From Bradyrhizobium diazoefficiens (GTDB lineage Bacteria; Pseudomonadota; Alphaproteobacteria; Rhizobiales; Xanthobacteraceae): a stretch of 64,000 nt of DNA. Positions within the stretch are counted from its first letter, which is position 1; each line of letters begins with the position of its first letter. The DNA is taken from positions 62,001 through 126,000 of the forward strand of contig NZ_JAFCJE010000007.1 of assembly GCF_018131185.1 (NCBI RefSeq). Direction: 5' to 3'. A program made the translations under genes and the position numbers. Shown here piece after piece: positions 1-8,157 of the stretch. The notes under the pieces were generated by a model. The model searched no databases. It worked only from the letters and a program-made list of their open reading frames with translations, and was not told the DNA's origin.

Positions 1-327
1 GAGCCGGTCGGCCCCGAGGACGTCTCTGCCGCGCAGCAGGAGACGGATTACGTCAACCACGTCTTCATGCAGCAGAACGGCGGCTTCATGGTGCTCTATT
101 CCTTCATCAAGGATGCGCTGCTGTCCAAGGCCGGCATCGTCAAGGTCTGGTGGGAGGAGCGCGAGGAGGAGAGCCGCGAGACCTATTACGATCTCACCGA
201 CGACCAGTTCGCGCTGCTGGCCCAGGACGTGGCGGAATCGAACGGCGCGATGAAGATCGTCGCGCATACGGTGTACGATGGGACCGATGAGAGAGATCCA
301 TCTCAGGTTACGCTTAAAGGCCTCTAA
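1..327 (+). pseudogene. Phage portal protein, N-terminal fragment (5' end outside window, 3' end disrupted)
   Basis: The reading frame is open from the first base and reads as a podovirus (P22-like) portal protein, with GGFMVLYSFIKDALLSKAGIVKVWWEE typical of the N-terminal clip region written here only in part: FMVLYSFIKDALLSKAG at about residues 30-46 of the visible part. After AHTVYDGTD (ending near 285) the frame runs into unrelated sequence and stops at 327. The remaining portal sequence resumes in the same strand at about 4018. The gene is therefore interrupted by roughly 3.7 kb that holds two effector-like gene pairs. Function would be the DNA entry/exit vertex of the capsid, but as two pieces it is probably inactive. 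Identification is by recognised family pattern; the exact junction is uncertain by some tens of bases. Confidence 0.75.
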
Positions 328-440
328 CGTTACCCATCCCTCGCTTTTGGCTGGCCACCGACCGGACGCGGCATGGTCGGAGGTCTGGCCAGGCTGGCTT
401 GCCGACAAACAGCGAGGCGCATACGCTTCTCGCGCCAAGC

Positions 441-851
441 ATGGTTCAACGAAAGCACATCATGGTCGTTCTCTTCACAGTTTTGGCCGGGTTCGCCGTC
501 ATCTGGGTAGGCCTCACGTACATGCGGGTCTTCAATGCCGCAAGCGAGCATCTTCCGCCGCAGTTTCAGGACTACGAGTATGCGCGTTATGCGCTCGATG
601 TATGGGCGTTGCAGCATCCGATGCCACTGACTGTCCAGGAAGACTATGTCCGACTTGTCAGAGGATACCCCTATATGATGCTCGCCGGCGCGTTGGCCTG
701 CCTTTCATCTGGAAGGGCGGATCTGATGGTCTTCGGCGTGCTGCTACTGGCGGCCTTTGTTTACAGCGTGTTTTACGCAATCAAATGTTCGAGGATCTAC
801 GAGCAGAATTGCAGAAGGGCCGAGGCCCGGAACGATGAGGAAAACCAATGA
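441..851 (+). CDS. Small inner-membrane protein, candidate immunity partner of the next gene
   Basis: This gene encodes 136 residues if it starts at ATG 441; TTG 399 and ATG 462 are alternatives. A first hydrophobic segment spans residues 7-27 (MVVLFTVLAGFAVIWVGL) and a second hydrophobic block lies near residues 75-120 (YMMLAGALACL, then LMVFGVLLLAAFVYSVFYAI), so two or three membrane passes are likely. The short charged C-terminus is cytoplasmic or periplasmic depending on topology. It lies in the DNA that splits the portal gene and overlaps the next gene by the four bases ATGA, which implies translational coupling. I recognise no family. Immunity function is inferred only from the repeated small-protein plus effector-like arrangement in this prophage. 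Confidence 0.7.
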   Translation: MVQRKHIMVVLFTVLAGFAVIWVGLTYMRVFNAASEHLPPQFQDYEYARYALDVWALQHPMPLTVQEDYVRLVRGYPYMMLAGALACLSSGRADLMVFGVLLLAAFVYSVFYAIKCSRIYEQNCRRAEARNDEENQ

Positions 852-1597
852 GCGACAAGGGGACCTATGGCGGATTCACTGTGGGGTTTCCGACGTTGGC
901 AGGAGGAGTGGGCTTTGGAGCCTATATCGACAATTCCGGCAGGCTTTATCCGCAGCTCTACTACGGCACACCTGGTTTGGGTCTATCGGCGGGATACACC
1001 AATGATCTGGGGGCTCTGCTGACGGGACCATCGGCAGCAGGTACTCTCGGGCGGATCGGAGCCAACGTGGCGACAGTCGGCACCGAGACGGGTGTTGGCT
1101 TTGGCACGCCCGGCGTTGGCGTCACCTATGGAATTGGCCCTTTCGATTTCTCTGAGGACTACTCGCAGCCGTGGATCAGGCAGCTGATCCGAGATTCCGC
1201 CGTCGGAGCGGGGGTGCCAAGCCGCCGAAACGTGTTGGAATATGGCTATCCGGAGCCGGACGGGGAGAGGAGCCCCGAATCCAACACCGTTCCCGTTCGA
1301 CGTCTGACGCGCGTGGATTCCGGAGATGCTGAGCCCGTTTCGGCGTCGGGAAGCGCTCCAGCTCGTTATCCATCGACGTTCAACGAACGATTTGGCGATT
1401 GGCGCGGACTGCCTGGCGGGCCGCAACCGTCGCAGGCCAGCCGGCCGATCGGCGTGTTCGCAAATGAGTCCAGCGCGTCCATGGCATCCTCGATGCGAGG
1501 CTTTGACAAGCGCGGTGACGCGACGAGCGCGGCAAGCGGCACGGCCGGTGGGCTGCTCGGCATGATCCAGGACTACATGCGCAGCCGCGGCCACTAG
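848..1597 (+). CDS. Gly-rich effector-like protein with C-terminal GLLGMIQDYMR tail
   Basis: The product has 249 residues. Its ATG overlaps the stop of the upstream membrane protein, and GAGGAAAA lies just upstream as a ribosome binding site. Residues 1-100 are rich in Gly, Tyr and small residues with a repeated pattern around TPGLGLSAGY and TPGVGVTYGIG. Residues 120-225 are low-complexity, rich in Ser, Pro, Arg and Gly. The last 17 residues, GGLLGMIQDYMRSRGH, match the tail of the protein at 2880-3959, although the rest of the two proteins is unrelated. There is no signal peptide. It sits in cargo inside the portal gene. The architecture (variable N-part, disordered linker, shared tail) suggests a family of effectors using a common tail; activity is unknown. 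Confidence 0.7.
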   Translation: MSDKGTYGGFTVGFPTLAGGVGFGAYIDNSGRLYPQLYYGTPGLGLSAGYTNDLGALLTGPSAAGTLGRIGANVATVGTETGVGFGTPGVGVTYGIGPFDFSEDYSQPWIRQLIRDSAVGAGVPSRRNVLEYGYPEPDGERSPESNTVPVRRLTRVDSGDAEPVSASGSAPARYPSTFNERFGDWRGLPGGPQPSQASRPIGVFANESSASMASSMRGFDKRGDATSAASGTAGGLLGMIQDYMRSRGH

Positions 1598-1642
1598 CCA
1601 TGAGCCAGGTACCTGATCAAATATGAAAATCCGAAATTGGCT

Positions 1643-1672
1643 TTGACGCGTCGGGCAAAACACCTCTATAGT
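1643..1672 (+). promoter_or_regulatory. Sigma70-like promoter in the portal cargo
   Basis: TTGACG at 1643-1648 and TATAGT at 1667-1672 are separated by 18 bases, a good match to the housekeeping consensus. It points at the gene fragment beginning near 1753. It suggests the second cargo unit has its own promoter and does not rely on phage late transcription. Confidence 0.5.
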
Positions 1673-1752
1673 GGCATCATCGAAGAGTTTACGTCAGTCG
1701 CTCTGCGCAATGACTGGTCCACTTCCTTCTTTGCGCTCGCGGTGATCTTGTC

Positions 1753-2250
1753 TTGATCGCTTATCGGCAGATTCGGTGGAACTACTACTGGAATCCCGAC
1801 TCCCCCACCGCACCGCGATGGTCGGTCGACCGCGGCCTAGGCGCCCCCGGGCTCGGGTTGGAGGCCGTCTTCCTCGCGCCCGGAATGACCAGCCGCGACA
1901 CGCTGGGATCCGGCATCAGTGGAAACGTTTCGACGTTCGTTCCATCGGTGAGTTTGAATACCACGTTTCCCAATGGTGACGGTTTGCTTCCACCTGTCGC
2001 GATGCCCGGAGTGACTTCCGTCGGTGCCGGGACCGGCACGCTAAACATTTCGCCCTCATTTGCAACGACCGTGACGCCGGAGCAGATCGCGGGTTGGCTA
2101 CAGTCGTTCTTTGCGCCTCGCGCGATGGGACCGATTGATGAAGTATCACCGATCGTCCGAACTCTGCAGTCCCGCATGGGGACGATCGGCCAGGTCAGCG
2201 TCCCGCCGGTGAGCAATCTGTTGACGATATTCCTGTTTTGTTCTATCTAA
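1753..2250 (+). pseudogene. Probable degraded effector-like gene
   Basis: The frame reads 165 residues with coding-like composition: Trp/Tyr-rich start (WNYYWNPDSP), then PGLGLEAVFLAPGM, then Ser/Thr/Gly/Val-rich sequence, then EVSPIVRTLQSRMG near residue 140. The only in-frame initiator is TTG at 1753, with no visible ribosome binding site. The end, SNLLTIFLFCSI, is an abrupt hydrophobic run instead of the GLLGMIQ tail seen in its neighbours. The PGLGLEA segment echoes PGLGLSA in the preceding protein. The best reading is an effector-like gene that has lost its start and its tail by mutation or rearrangement, although a good promoter remains at 1643-1672. A short functional protein cannot be excluded. 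Confidence 0.5.
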
Positions 2251-2418
2251 ATCACAGATGGTAGTGCGGTACGCGCGCTCTCATACGGCGAAAGACGATG
2301 GAGCCGATGGTTGCCGCTTTGTCGTTGGATGCCGCCTTGTATTGTGAACGATCGAGGCAGCCTACACGCAACCCCGAAGGATAAGCAGACAAAGCATTTC
2401 CCTGGAGAAGTACTTGAA

Positions 2419-2868
2419 ATGCCGAAGTTTCCGATACTCAACCTTCTCTCGCTGCTGGCCATCGCTTTCATCATCTCCGGATGTTCCTGGTCCGGGCCGT
2501 GGCCGCGCGTCGACGTCAATACTGAGGGATTGGGCGAAGGCCAGCTGGCGAAATTCATTGGCCGCAACACCAACCATGGCGCCGATGGTCTGAAGCAACT
2601 GACGAAAAAGTTCATTGTCGAGCAGACGCCTGCCAAGGGCATTTCTCGTGACGATGCAGAAGCTCTTGGTTTGCAGTGCGCCGCGGCGCCCAGCAAGGAG
2701 TGCAGCTATTCGGGTGAATACTGGGTTCGAGACGACCAGCGATATGTCCCGCGAGATGGTCCCGACTACAGAGCACGATCATTTTATCATGTCGACGTGC
2801 GGCTCTCCTATCTGAAGCCGCATGACGCAGTCGTGCAAGTTCATAAACGCTACGTTCCCGACGAATGA
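2419..2868 (+). CDS. Lipoprotein, candidate immunity partner of the next gene
   Basis: The product has 149 residues. ATG 2419 is chosen because GGAGAA sits 9 bases upstream and because the protein then begins with a clean lipoprotein signal: a short basic start, hydrophobic residues 6-20, and lipobox FIISGC with the acylated cysteine at residue 22. The mature part is hydrophilic, about 128 residues, and contains two further cysteines (LQCAAAPSKEC). An envelope location is therefore expected. The gene ends 11 bases before the effector-like gene at 2880, so the two are probably co-transcribed. An outer- or inner-membrane anchored partner protecting against a periplasm-acting effector is a reasonable inference; no family was recognised. 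Confidence 0.75.
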   Translation: MPKFPILNLLSLLAIAFIISGCSWSGPWPRVDVNTEGLGEGQLAKFIGRNTNHGADGLKQLTKKFIVEQTPAKGISRDDAEALGLQCAAAPSKECSYSGEYWVRDDQRYVPRDGPDYRARSFYHVDVRLSYLKPHDAVVQVHKRYVPDE

Positions 2869-2879
2869 GCAGGTGAAGT

Positions 2880-3959
2880 ATGGCGGAAGGTCAATATCGT
2901 ATCGTCAAAGTGGAGCTTCCACTTCTTGGTGGGATCGCCGGCCACAATTTTCTCGTGTTGATTGACCCGAACGGGAATGTGATCAGCGAGTTTCACGGCT
3001 TGGCGACCGACGCGGAGGGACGTGCCAAGCCTATCGGGAACTTGCCGTCCGATAGGTTGAAGGGTCATCATGACAAGCGTTGGTATCAACCCGATTTTGC
3101 TCAGGCAGAGGTCGCCTCCGGCGATCAGGCCAAGATCATGAGTTTGTGGAACGCCGCCGCGGCTGCCCGCACAAAGATGGACGCGCGGGACATCCACTAC
3201 CCTTGGTTCGGACTGGGGCAGAACAGTAATTCGTATTTGAGCACGTTGATCGCATCCATGGGCTTGACGGAGCCGCGGCTGCACGGCGGCGCTCCCGTGA
3301 AGCCGGGCGCGGGAAGCATGTTGCTGGACCCAGAGGATATCCACGATATCCAGCGTCAGTTCAACATCGGTGCGGCGCGCGCTGGTGATGCTCCAAATTC
3401 AGGTTCGCAGCCGGGCGGTGATCAGCTGAACCCTCTCGATTCGGCGAGACGACCGTTCAGTTCCGTTGGAGCACCAGACGACCGCACGATTGCACCGCGG
3501 GTTCGCTCCCCACGTTCCCTGGTCATGCCCCCGCGCGACTTGCCCAGCACCGCAGTCTCCGGCGCAAAGGGTCCAACGTCGCTCGGTGGACCTAATGGTC
3601 CGGCACCATTGACGCCTCCTCTGCGCCTACGCTCGCAAGCCCCTTCGATACCCGCACCGGCTGGCAATCCCACGCCGCCGCCGTTGTACTTCGCGCCCAA
3701 TCAGCTCAGTTCGCCTGCGTTTCCTTCGGCACGATTTCCACTCGAGGCGTTGCTTGCGCCCGATCGCGATCGCGCTTTGGATCAATGGGCCTCGCCTTCA
3801 CCGCGGAGAGACGTATCTCCGCCCACGCAACGCGCTTACGCCAGCCCGCCTGGAGAGGTCTCCTCGATTGCACGGGACGTTCCATCCAGTCTCGATCGTC
3901 CGCCGCCCGCCGGACTGCTCGGCATGATCCAGGAATACATGCGCAATAACGGCTATTAG
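2880..3959 (+). CDS. Effector-like protein: possible papain/NlpC-like N-terminal domain, Pro-rich linker, GLLGMIQEYMR tail
   Basis: The product has 359 residues, with AGGTGA just upstream of ATG 2880. Residues 10-130 form a compact domain with GHNFLVLID (His22) and GLGQNSNSYLSTLIASMGL (residues 111-129). This resembles papain/NlpC-type folds in which a His and an N-C motif form the active site, but Ser116 or Ser118 stands where Cys would be expected. Residues 160-340 are a Pro/Ser/Ala/Arg-rich disordered linker. The final residues, AGLLGMIQEYMRNNGY, match the tail of the 848-1597 protein. No signal peptide is present. The gene follows a lipoprotein gene by 11 bases inside the split portal gene. 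A prophage-encoded amidase or peptidase-type effector is my inference; the domain call is tentative. Confidence 0.65.
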   Translation: MAEGQYRIVKVELPLLGGIAGHNFLVLIDPNGNVISEFHGLATDAEGRAKPIGNLPSDRLKGHHDKRWYQPDFAQAEVASGDQAKIMSLWNAAAAARTKMDARDIHYPWFGLGQNSNSYLSTLIASMGLTEPRLHGGAPVKPGAGSMLLDPEDIHDIQRQFNIGAARAGDAPNSGSQPGGDQLNPLDSARRPFSSVGAPDDRTIAPRVRSPRSLVMPPRDLPSTAVSGAKGPTSLGGPNGPAPLTPPLRLRSQAPSIPAPAGNPTPPPLYFAPNQLSSPAFPSARFPLEALLAPDRDRALDQWASPSPRRDVSPPTQRAYASPPGEVSSIARDVPSSLDRPPPAGLLGMIQEYMRNNGY

Positions 3960-4017
3960 CCGCTGCTGCCCTTCTGCCGCCTATCTACGCGCGGCAAACC
4001 TGAGAGTTCAGTCACAT

Positions 4018-5694
4018 ATGCCCATTCCCTTGCTAGCCCCGGCGCCGCTCGCGCCGATGGGCTCTCTCGTCACGCATGACGTCACCATCGTCACCACGCG
4101 CAAGCTTGCGCAGGCGCGGGTGATGGGGGTGCCGCCAGAAGAATTCGGCATCGAGCGCGGTGCGCGCAGCATCCGCGACTGCAATTATTGCTTCCACGAG
4201 GTCGTGACCAAGACCGAGGCGCAGCTGATCGCCGAAGGTTTCGATGCCGGCCAGATCAGGGCGTTGCTGCCGCACAACGGTACGACCGAGATCGAGACGC
4301 TGGCGCGCGACACGGTGGAGGAGCATCTGTCCGCGACCGCCGGCGGCGGCAGCGCCAATGCGGCGGCGCGGCTGGTGCGCATCACCGAGCACTATGTCCG
4401 AATGGACTATGAGGGCTCGGGCCGTCCCTGCCTCTATCAGGTCATCACCGGCGGCGACCAGGCCGAGATCCTGCGCAAGGACGGCAAGGACTGCGTCACG
4501 CCGTTCGACGAGATGCCGTTTGCAGCGACCACGCCGGTGCCGGTGACGCATCGCTTCTTCGGCCGCTCGATTGCCGATCTGGTGATGCCCTTGCAGCGCG
4601 AAAAGACGGCGCTGAAGCGCGGCGCGCTCGACAATCTCTATCTGCACAACAATCCGCGCGTCGAGGTCGCCGAGCAGAATGCCGGGCCCAACACGCTGGA
4701 CGATCTCCTGGTGTCGCGGCCGGGCGGGGTGGTCCGCACCAAGACCGCGGGCGGGCTGAACTGGCAGGTCGTGCCCGACATCACCACGTCGATCTACCCG
4801 ATGTTGCAGTATCTCGACGCCGAGCTCGAGATCCGCACCGGGCTGGCCAAGCAGGCGCAGGGCATCGACGCCAACGCGCTGCAGAACCAGTCGGCAACCG
4901 CGGTGGCGCAGGTGTTCTCGGCCTCGCAGATGCGCATCAAGCTGATCGCGCGAGTGATGGCCGAAGGCGTGCGCGATATCTTCGCGCTGTTGCACGGCAC
5001 GATCCGCAAACATGGCCAGCGCGAGGAAACGGTGCGCTTGCGTAACGCCTGGGTCGCCGTCAACCCACGCAACTGGAAGACGCGGGACGACATGACCATC
5101 AATGTCGGCCTCGGCGCCGGCGGCAAGGCCCAGCAATTCGCCCAGACCATGGCGATCGCCAACGTGCAGAAGGAGCTGCTCGCCGGCGGAAAGATCAACT
5201 TGGTCGGCGACCGCCAGCTCTACAACACGGCGGCCGAGCTGACGCGGATCATGGGGCACAGGAATCCCGACCAGTTCTTCAACGATCCCCTGGCCGTCAA
5301 TCCGCAAACCGGACAGCTCCTGCATCCGCCGCCGGCGCCGCCGCAGCCGCCGCCCGATCCGAAACTTCTGGCGTTGCAGGCGCGGCTACAGGCGGACCAG
5401 CTCGCCGCCGCTCACAAAACGCAGATCGAGCGCGAGAAGGCTCAGGCCGACGCCATCCACCAGCAGGTGAAGATGCAAGCCGAGATCGAGATCGCCAGAA
5501 TCAGGGCAGGCCTCGACGCGAAGTTCGCCGTGCTCGACGCGCAGCTCAAGGCGCTCGGCCACGAGCAGAAGCGTGAGCATGCGCAGGAGCAGCATCGGAT
5601 GGACGTCGCGGAAGCCGCGCTGGATCTTGCCGCATCCGCGACGCGTCACGAGATGAGGATGCGGCCGAACAAGGAGGCGGGAGGCAATGTCTGA
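4018..5694 (+). pseudogene. Phage portal protein, C-terminal fragment
   Basis: These 558 residues continue the portal protein begun at the window start. HDVTIVTTRKLAQARVMGVP and PPEEFGIERGARSI are typical of podovirus portals, followed by LVMPLQREKTALKRGALDNL and the C-terminal crown region NQSATAVAQVFSASQMR. Residues 445-545 form a long Glu/Lys/Ala/Gln helix, the barrel-like tail of P22-type portals. The fragment has an ATG but only a weak upstream site, and about 3.7 kb of cargo separates it from the N-terminal piece. It could be translated as a separate chain; whether split chains can assemble is unknown. The stop overlaps the next gene by 8 bases. Confidence 0.85.
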
Positions 5695-5986
5695 CGAAAG
5701 CGTGTTGCAGCGAGCGGCGGCGAGGGCGATCCGGGCCGAAGCCTTGCGTGATGACGAGTTGCTGAACGAAGCGTTCGCTATGCTGGAGAAGAGCTACATC
5801 GCGGCTTGGCGCGCCACCACGGTGAACGATGCGGCGAGCCGCGAGAAACTCTTCCTCGCCATCAACATCGTCGGCAAGGTGCGGGACCATCTCGCCGGCG
5901 TCATCGCCAACGGCAAGCTGGCACAAGCCGAGTTGAAGGACCTCGTGGAAACGGCGGAGCGGCGGAAGCGGTTCGGAATCATCTAG
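5687..5986 (+). CDS. Small conserved-looking phage protein downstream of portal
   Basis: The 99-residue product is helical and charged, with no cysteine, signal peptide or membrane segment. It starts inside the end of the portal gene (8-base overlap), which implies coupled translation. Its position between portal and capsid is where podoviruses place scaffold or small head-assembly genes, but at 99 residues it is short for a scaffold. No family was recognised. Confidence 0.65.
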   Translation: MSDESVLQRAAARAIRAEALRDDELLNEAFAMLEKSYIAAWRATTVNDAASREKLFLAINIVGKVRDHLAGVIANGKLAQAELKDLVETAERRKRFGII

Positions 5987-6005
5987 TTCTTGCAACCAAG
6001 AATCC

Positions 6006-6245
6006 AATATTGCTCAAGGTTATGAAGCTGGCGCAGCGGCAAGGCAACAGCCGTCGGCCTATAACGATTACGGCTATCCCGCCTCAGCTCGGAACACCGC
6101 AAGGGGGATGAGTGAGGGCGGTGGCGTCTTGTCGTTTCCGTCTTCGCTGACTGGTGTGAATCCGGACGAGGAGGCGCTGCCCGCCCGGCCGCCACAGACT
6201 GCCGCCCCGGTGCGCAATCTCAGTTCGTACATACTGCGACCATAA
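6006..6245 (+). pseudogene. Coding-like remnant without a start, possible decayed cargo
   Basis: One frame reads continuously through this gap and ends at TAA 6243-6245: YEAGAAARQQPSAYNDYGYP, then Gly/Ser/Pro-rich sequence, then PVRNLSSYILRP. Composition is like the low-complexity linkers of the effector-like proteins nearby, and there is no plausible initiator. I read it as the surviving end of an earlier cargo gene between the portal-associated gene and the capsid gene. Evidence is compositional only. Confidence 0.35.
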
Positions 6246-6315
6246 CGTCGCATTCGCCGCAACGCCGCCCCCGCGTCTCGCGGGCTCCCGGCAACGAGGT
6301 GTCGGCCTGCCGAAC

Positions 6316-6412
6316 CGGAATTGAAATTCCGCGCGATCGTTTCAGGCGAGACCGCAACGTTGAAGTTCGAAACATCCATGCCTCGATGCGCCGGCGGCAG
6401 GACAAGTCCTGC
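6316..6412. repeat. Two perfect 16-bp palindromes upstream of the capsid gene
   Basis: CGGAATT-GA-AATTCCG lies at 6316-6331 and GCAGGAC-AA-GTCCTGC at 6397-6412. Both are perfect 7-bp inverted repeats with two-base centres, 65 bases apart, in the untranslated stretch before the capsid gene at 6451. They could be operators or RNA processing or stability hairpins. The rest of 6246-6450 holds no gene that I can support. Confidence 0.45.
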
Positions 6413-6450
6413 ACGCCAGGTGACGCGCGGCTTCTTCTGAAGGAATCCCG

Positions 6451-7413
6451 ATGGCTCTACCAACCTCCACCTTCGTCACCTACTCCGCGGTGGGCAACCG
6501 CGAAGACCTCAGCGACATGATCTATCGCATCGACCCCGTCGACACCCCGTTCATGAGCGGCGTCGACAAGGAGAAGGCGACCGCCGTCAATCACGAATGG
6601 CAGACGCAGGCTCTCGCGGCGGCCGACGGCGCCAATGCCCAGCTCGAGGGCGACGATCCCAACACCAACACCACCACGCCGACCGTGCGTCTCGGTAACC
6701 TCTGCCAGATCTCCTACAAGGTCGCGCGGGTCTCGGGCACGCAGCAGGCGGTGGATCACGCCGGCCGCGACAACGAGCTCGCTTACCAGGAGATGCTGAA
6801 GGGACTCGAGCTCAAGCGCGACCTCGAGACCATCCTGTGCGGCACCAACCAGGCCAAGGTCGTCGGCAACACCACGACGCCGCGCAAGACCGCGTCCGTC
6901 CTCTCCTGGATCGTGTCCGCTACCTCGAAGGGGACGGCCGGCGGTGCGGCGGATCCGGCAACGGCCGACGGCAGCGGCACGCGCACGGACGGCACTCAGC
7001 TTGCCTTCACCGAGGTGCGCCTGAAGACCGTGCTGTCCTCGATCTGGACCAATGGCGGCAAGCCCGGCACCATCATGACCGGCGCCTTCAACAAGCAGGT
7101 GTTCTCGACCTTCACGGGACGCTCCACCGCGATCGAGGAATCCAAGTCGAAGAAGATCGTGGCATCCGTCGATGCGTATGAATCCGATTTCGGCAAGCTG
7201 AAGGTCGTCGCCAACCGCTTCCAGCGGCCGCGCGATGTCCTGGTGCTCGAGCTCGACAAATGGGCGGTGGCCTATCTCAACGGCCGCAACATGATCTCGA
7301 TCCCGCTCGCCAAGACCGGCGATTCCGATCGCCGGCAGATCCTGGCCGAATACGCGCTGGTGTCCCGCAACGAGAAAGCTTCCGGCGGCGTCTTCGACAA
7401 CACGACGTCCTGA
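6451..7413 (+). CDS. Major capsid protein (SU10/DUF5309-like)
   Basis: The product has 320 residues, with GAAGGAA upstream of ATG 6451. The start region YSAVGNREDLSDMIYRIDPV and DTPFMSGV is characteristic of the capsid family often labelled DUF5309 (SU10-type HK97 fold). It continues with LCQISYKVARVSGTQQAVDHAG and the E-loop/P-domain segment AYQEMLKGLELKRDLETILC. Length suits the family. It is the major head subunit. A strong intrinsic terminator follows at 7441, which probably separates high-level capsid expression from the genes behind it. The gene looks intact. Confidence 0.88.
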   Translation: MALPTSTFVTYSAVGNREDLSDMIYRIDPVDTPFMSGVDKEKATAVNHEWQTQALAAADGANAQLEGDDPNTNTTTPTVRLGNLCQISYKVARVSGTQQAVDHAGRDNELAYQEMLKGLELKRDLETILCGTNQAKVVGNTTTPRKTASVLSWIVSATSKGTAGGAADPATADGSGTRTDGTQLAFTEVRLKTVLSSIWTNGGKPGTIMTGAFNKQVFSTFTGRSTAIEESKSKKIVASVDAYESDFGKLKVVANRFQRPRDVLVLELDKWAVAYLNGRNMISIPLAKTGDSDRRQILAEYALVSRNEKASGGVFDNTTS

Positions 7414-7440
7414 GGGCACGCGACCATTCATCTCAACCTC

Positions 7441-7470
7441 GGGGCAGCCTTCGGGCTGCCCCTTTCTTTT
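7441..7470 (+). terminator. Rho-independent terminator after capsid gene
   Basis: GGGGCAGCC, a TTCG tetraloop, GGCTGCCCC, then TTTCTTTT: a perfect 9-bp GC-rich stem followed by a U-rich tract. The next gene's ribosome binding site starts at the last base of the T-run, so readthrough or a processed end may set the capsid to decoration-protein ratio. Confidence 0.88.
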
Positions 7471-7481
7471 GGAGAGCCAAG

Positions 7482-7844
7482 ATGCCGCTTCCCGGCAACC
7501 GTACCCTCAATACCGCCGATCTCACCGCCTACACCCCGTCATGTGGCGCCAGCCCCGTCGCCGCTTATGTTCGCGTTCCCTTTCGTTGCCGCGTGCTGAA
7601 GGTTGCCGGCATCCTCGGCGGTGCGATCACGACCGCCGACGGCACCATCACAGTCTCGGCGAATGCGGCAACGCTGGCGACATTCACCGTGACCCAGGCA
7701 GGATCCGCTGCGGGTCAGCTGTTCTCGGCGGTCCCGCCGTCGCCGACCTATCTCAACGAGGACGACGTGATCGTGCTGACGCCCTCCGGCGCGTCGGGTG
7801 CCTCGATTCCCATGCATTACGCCATCTACGTGAGGACCGCCTGA
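7482..7844 (+). CDS. Phage head decoration/stabilisation-type protein
   Basis: The product has 120 residues; GGAGAG lies 5 bases upstream of ATG 7482. It is beta-rich with many Ala, Thr, Val and Gly residues, few charges and no membrane segment, as in small capsid-decorating or head fibre proteins. Position directly after the capsid gene supports a head role. The stop is one base before the ATG of the next gene. No specific family was recognised. Confidence 0.6.
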   Translation: MPLPGNRTLNTADLTAYTPSCGASPVAAYVRVPFRCRVLKVAGILGGAITTADGTITVSANAATLATFTVTQAGSAAGQLFSAVPPSPTYLNEDDVIVLTPSGASGASIPMHYAIYVRTA

Positions 7845-7845
7845 C

Positions 7846-8157
7846 ATGTCGTTCCAGTCCAAACAAAACTCCTCGCGCGTTGGTCCGACCCAGGCGGTCG
7901 CCTATGACGGCAGTGTGGGTGCTGCCAGCGCTTTCGGGCCGGGGACGTTTCAGGTCCGTCTGGTCGCAAATTCAGGCTGCTGCTACCGCATTGGCGATGG
8001 CGCCCAGACTGCGACCGTCGCTGACCCCTATCTGCCGGCCAACGTGGTCGAGTACGTCACCGTGAGTCCTGGCCAGCGCATTGCGGCCTTGAAAGCGGCG
8101 ACCAACGGCCTGGTCACGGCGACTGCCGGCACGCTCTGGGTCACGGAGCTGTCGTGA
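7846..8157 (+). CDS. Small phage structural protein, unknown
   Basis: The product has 103 residues and begins immediately after the preceding stop (TGACATG). It is beta-rich and neutral, with SGCCYRIGDGAQTATVADPYLPANVVEYVTV in the centre (quoted in part: GDGAQTATVADPYLPANVVE). That pattern recurs in small phage proteins of head or head-tail modules. Overlap with the next start at 8154-8157 indicates a polycistronic structural operon. Function unknown. Confidence 0.6.
   Translation: MSFQSKQNSSRVGPTQAVAYDGSVGAASAFGPGTFQVRLVANSGCCYRIGDGAQTATVADPYLPANVVEYVTVSPGQRIAALKAATNGLVTATAGTLWVTELS

Noticed and set aside
4033..5325. A 430-codon open frame on the minus strand across the portal gene
   Set aside because: It mirrors the coding strand of a recognised portal gene; long antisense frames are usual in GC-rich DNA, and its composition (Arg, His, Asp, Val) is that of a shadow frame.
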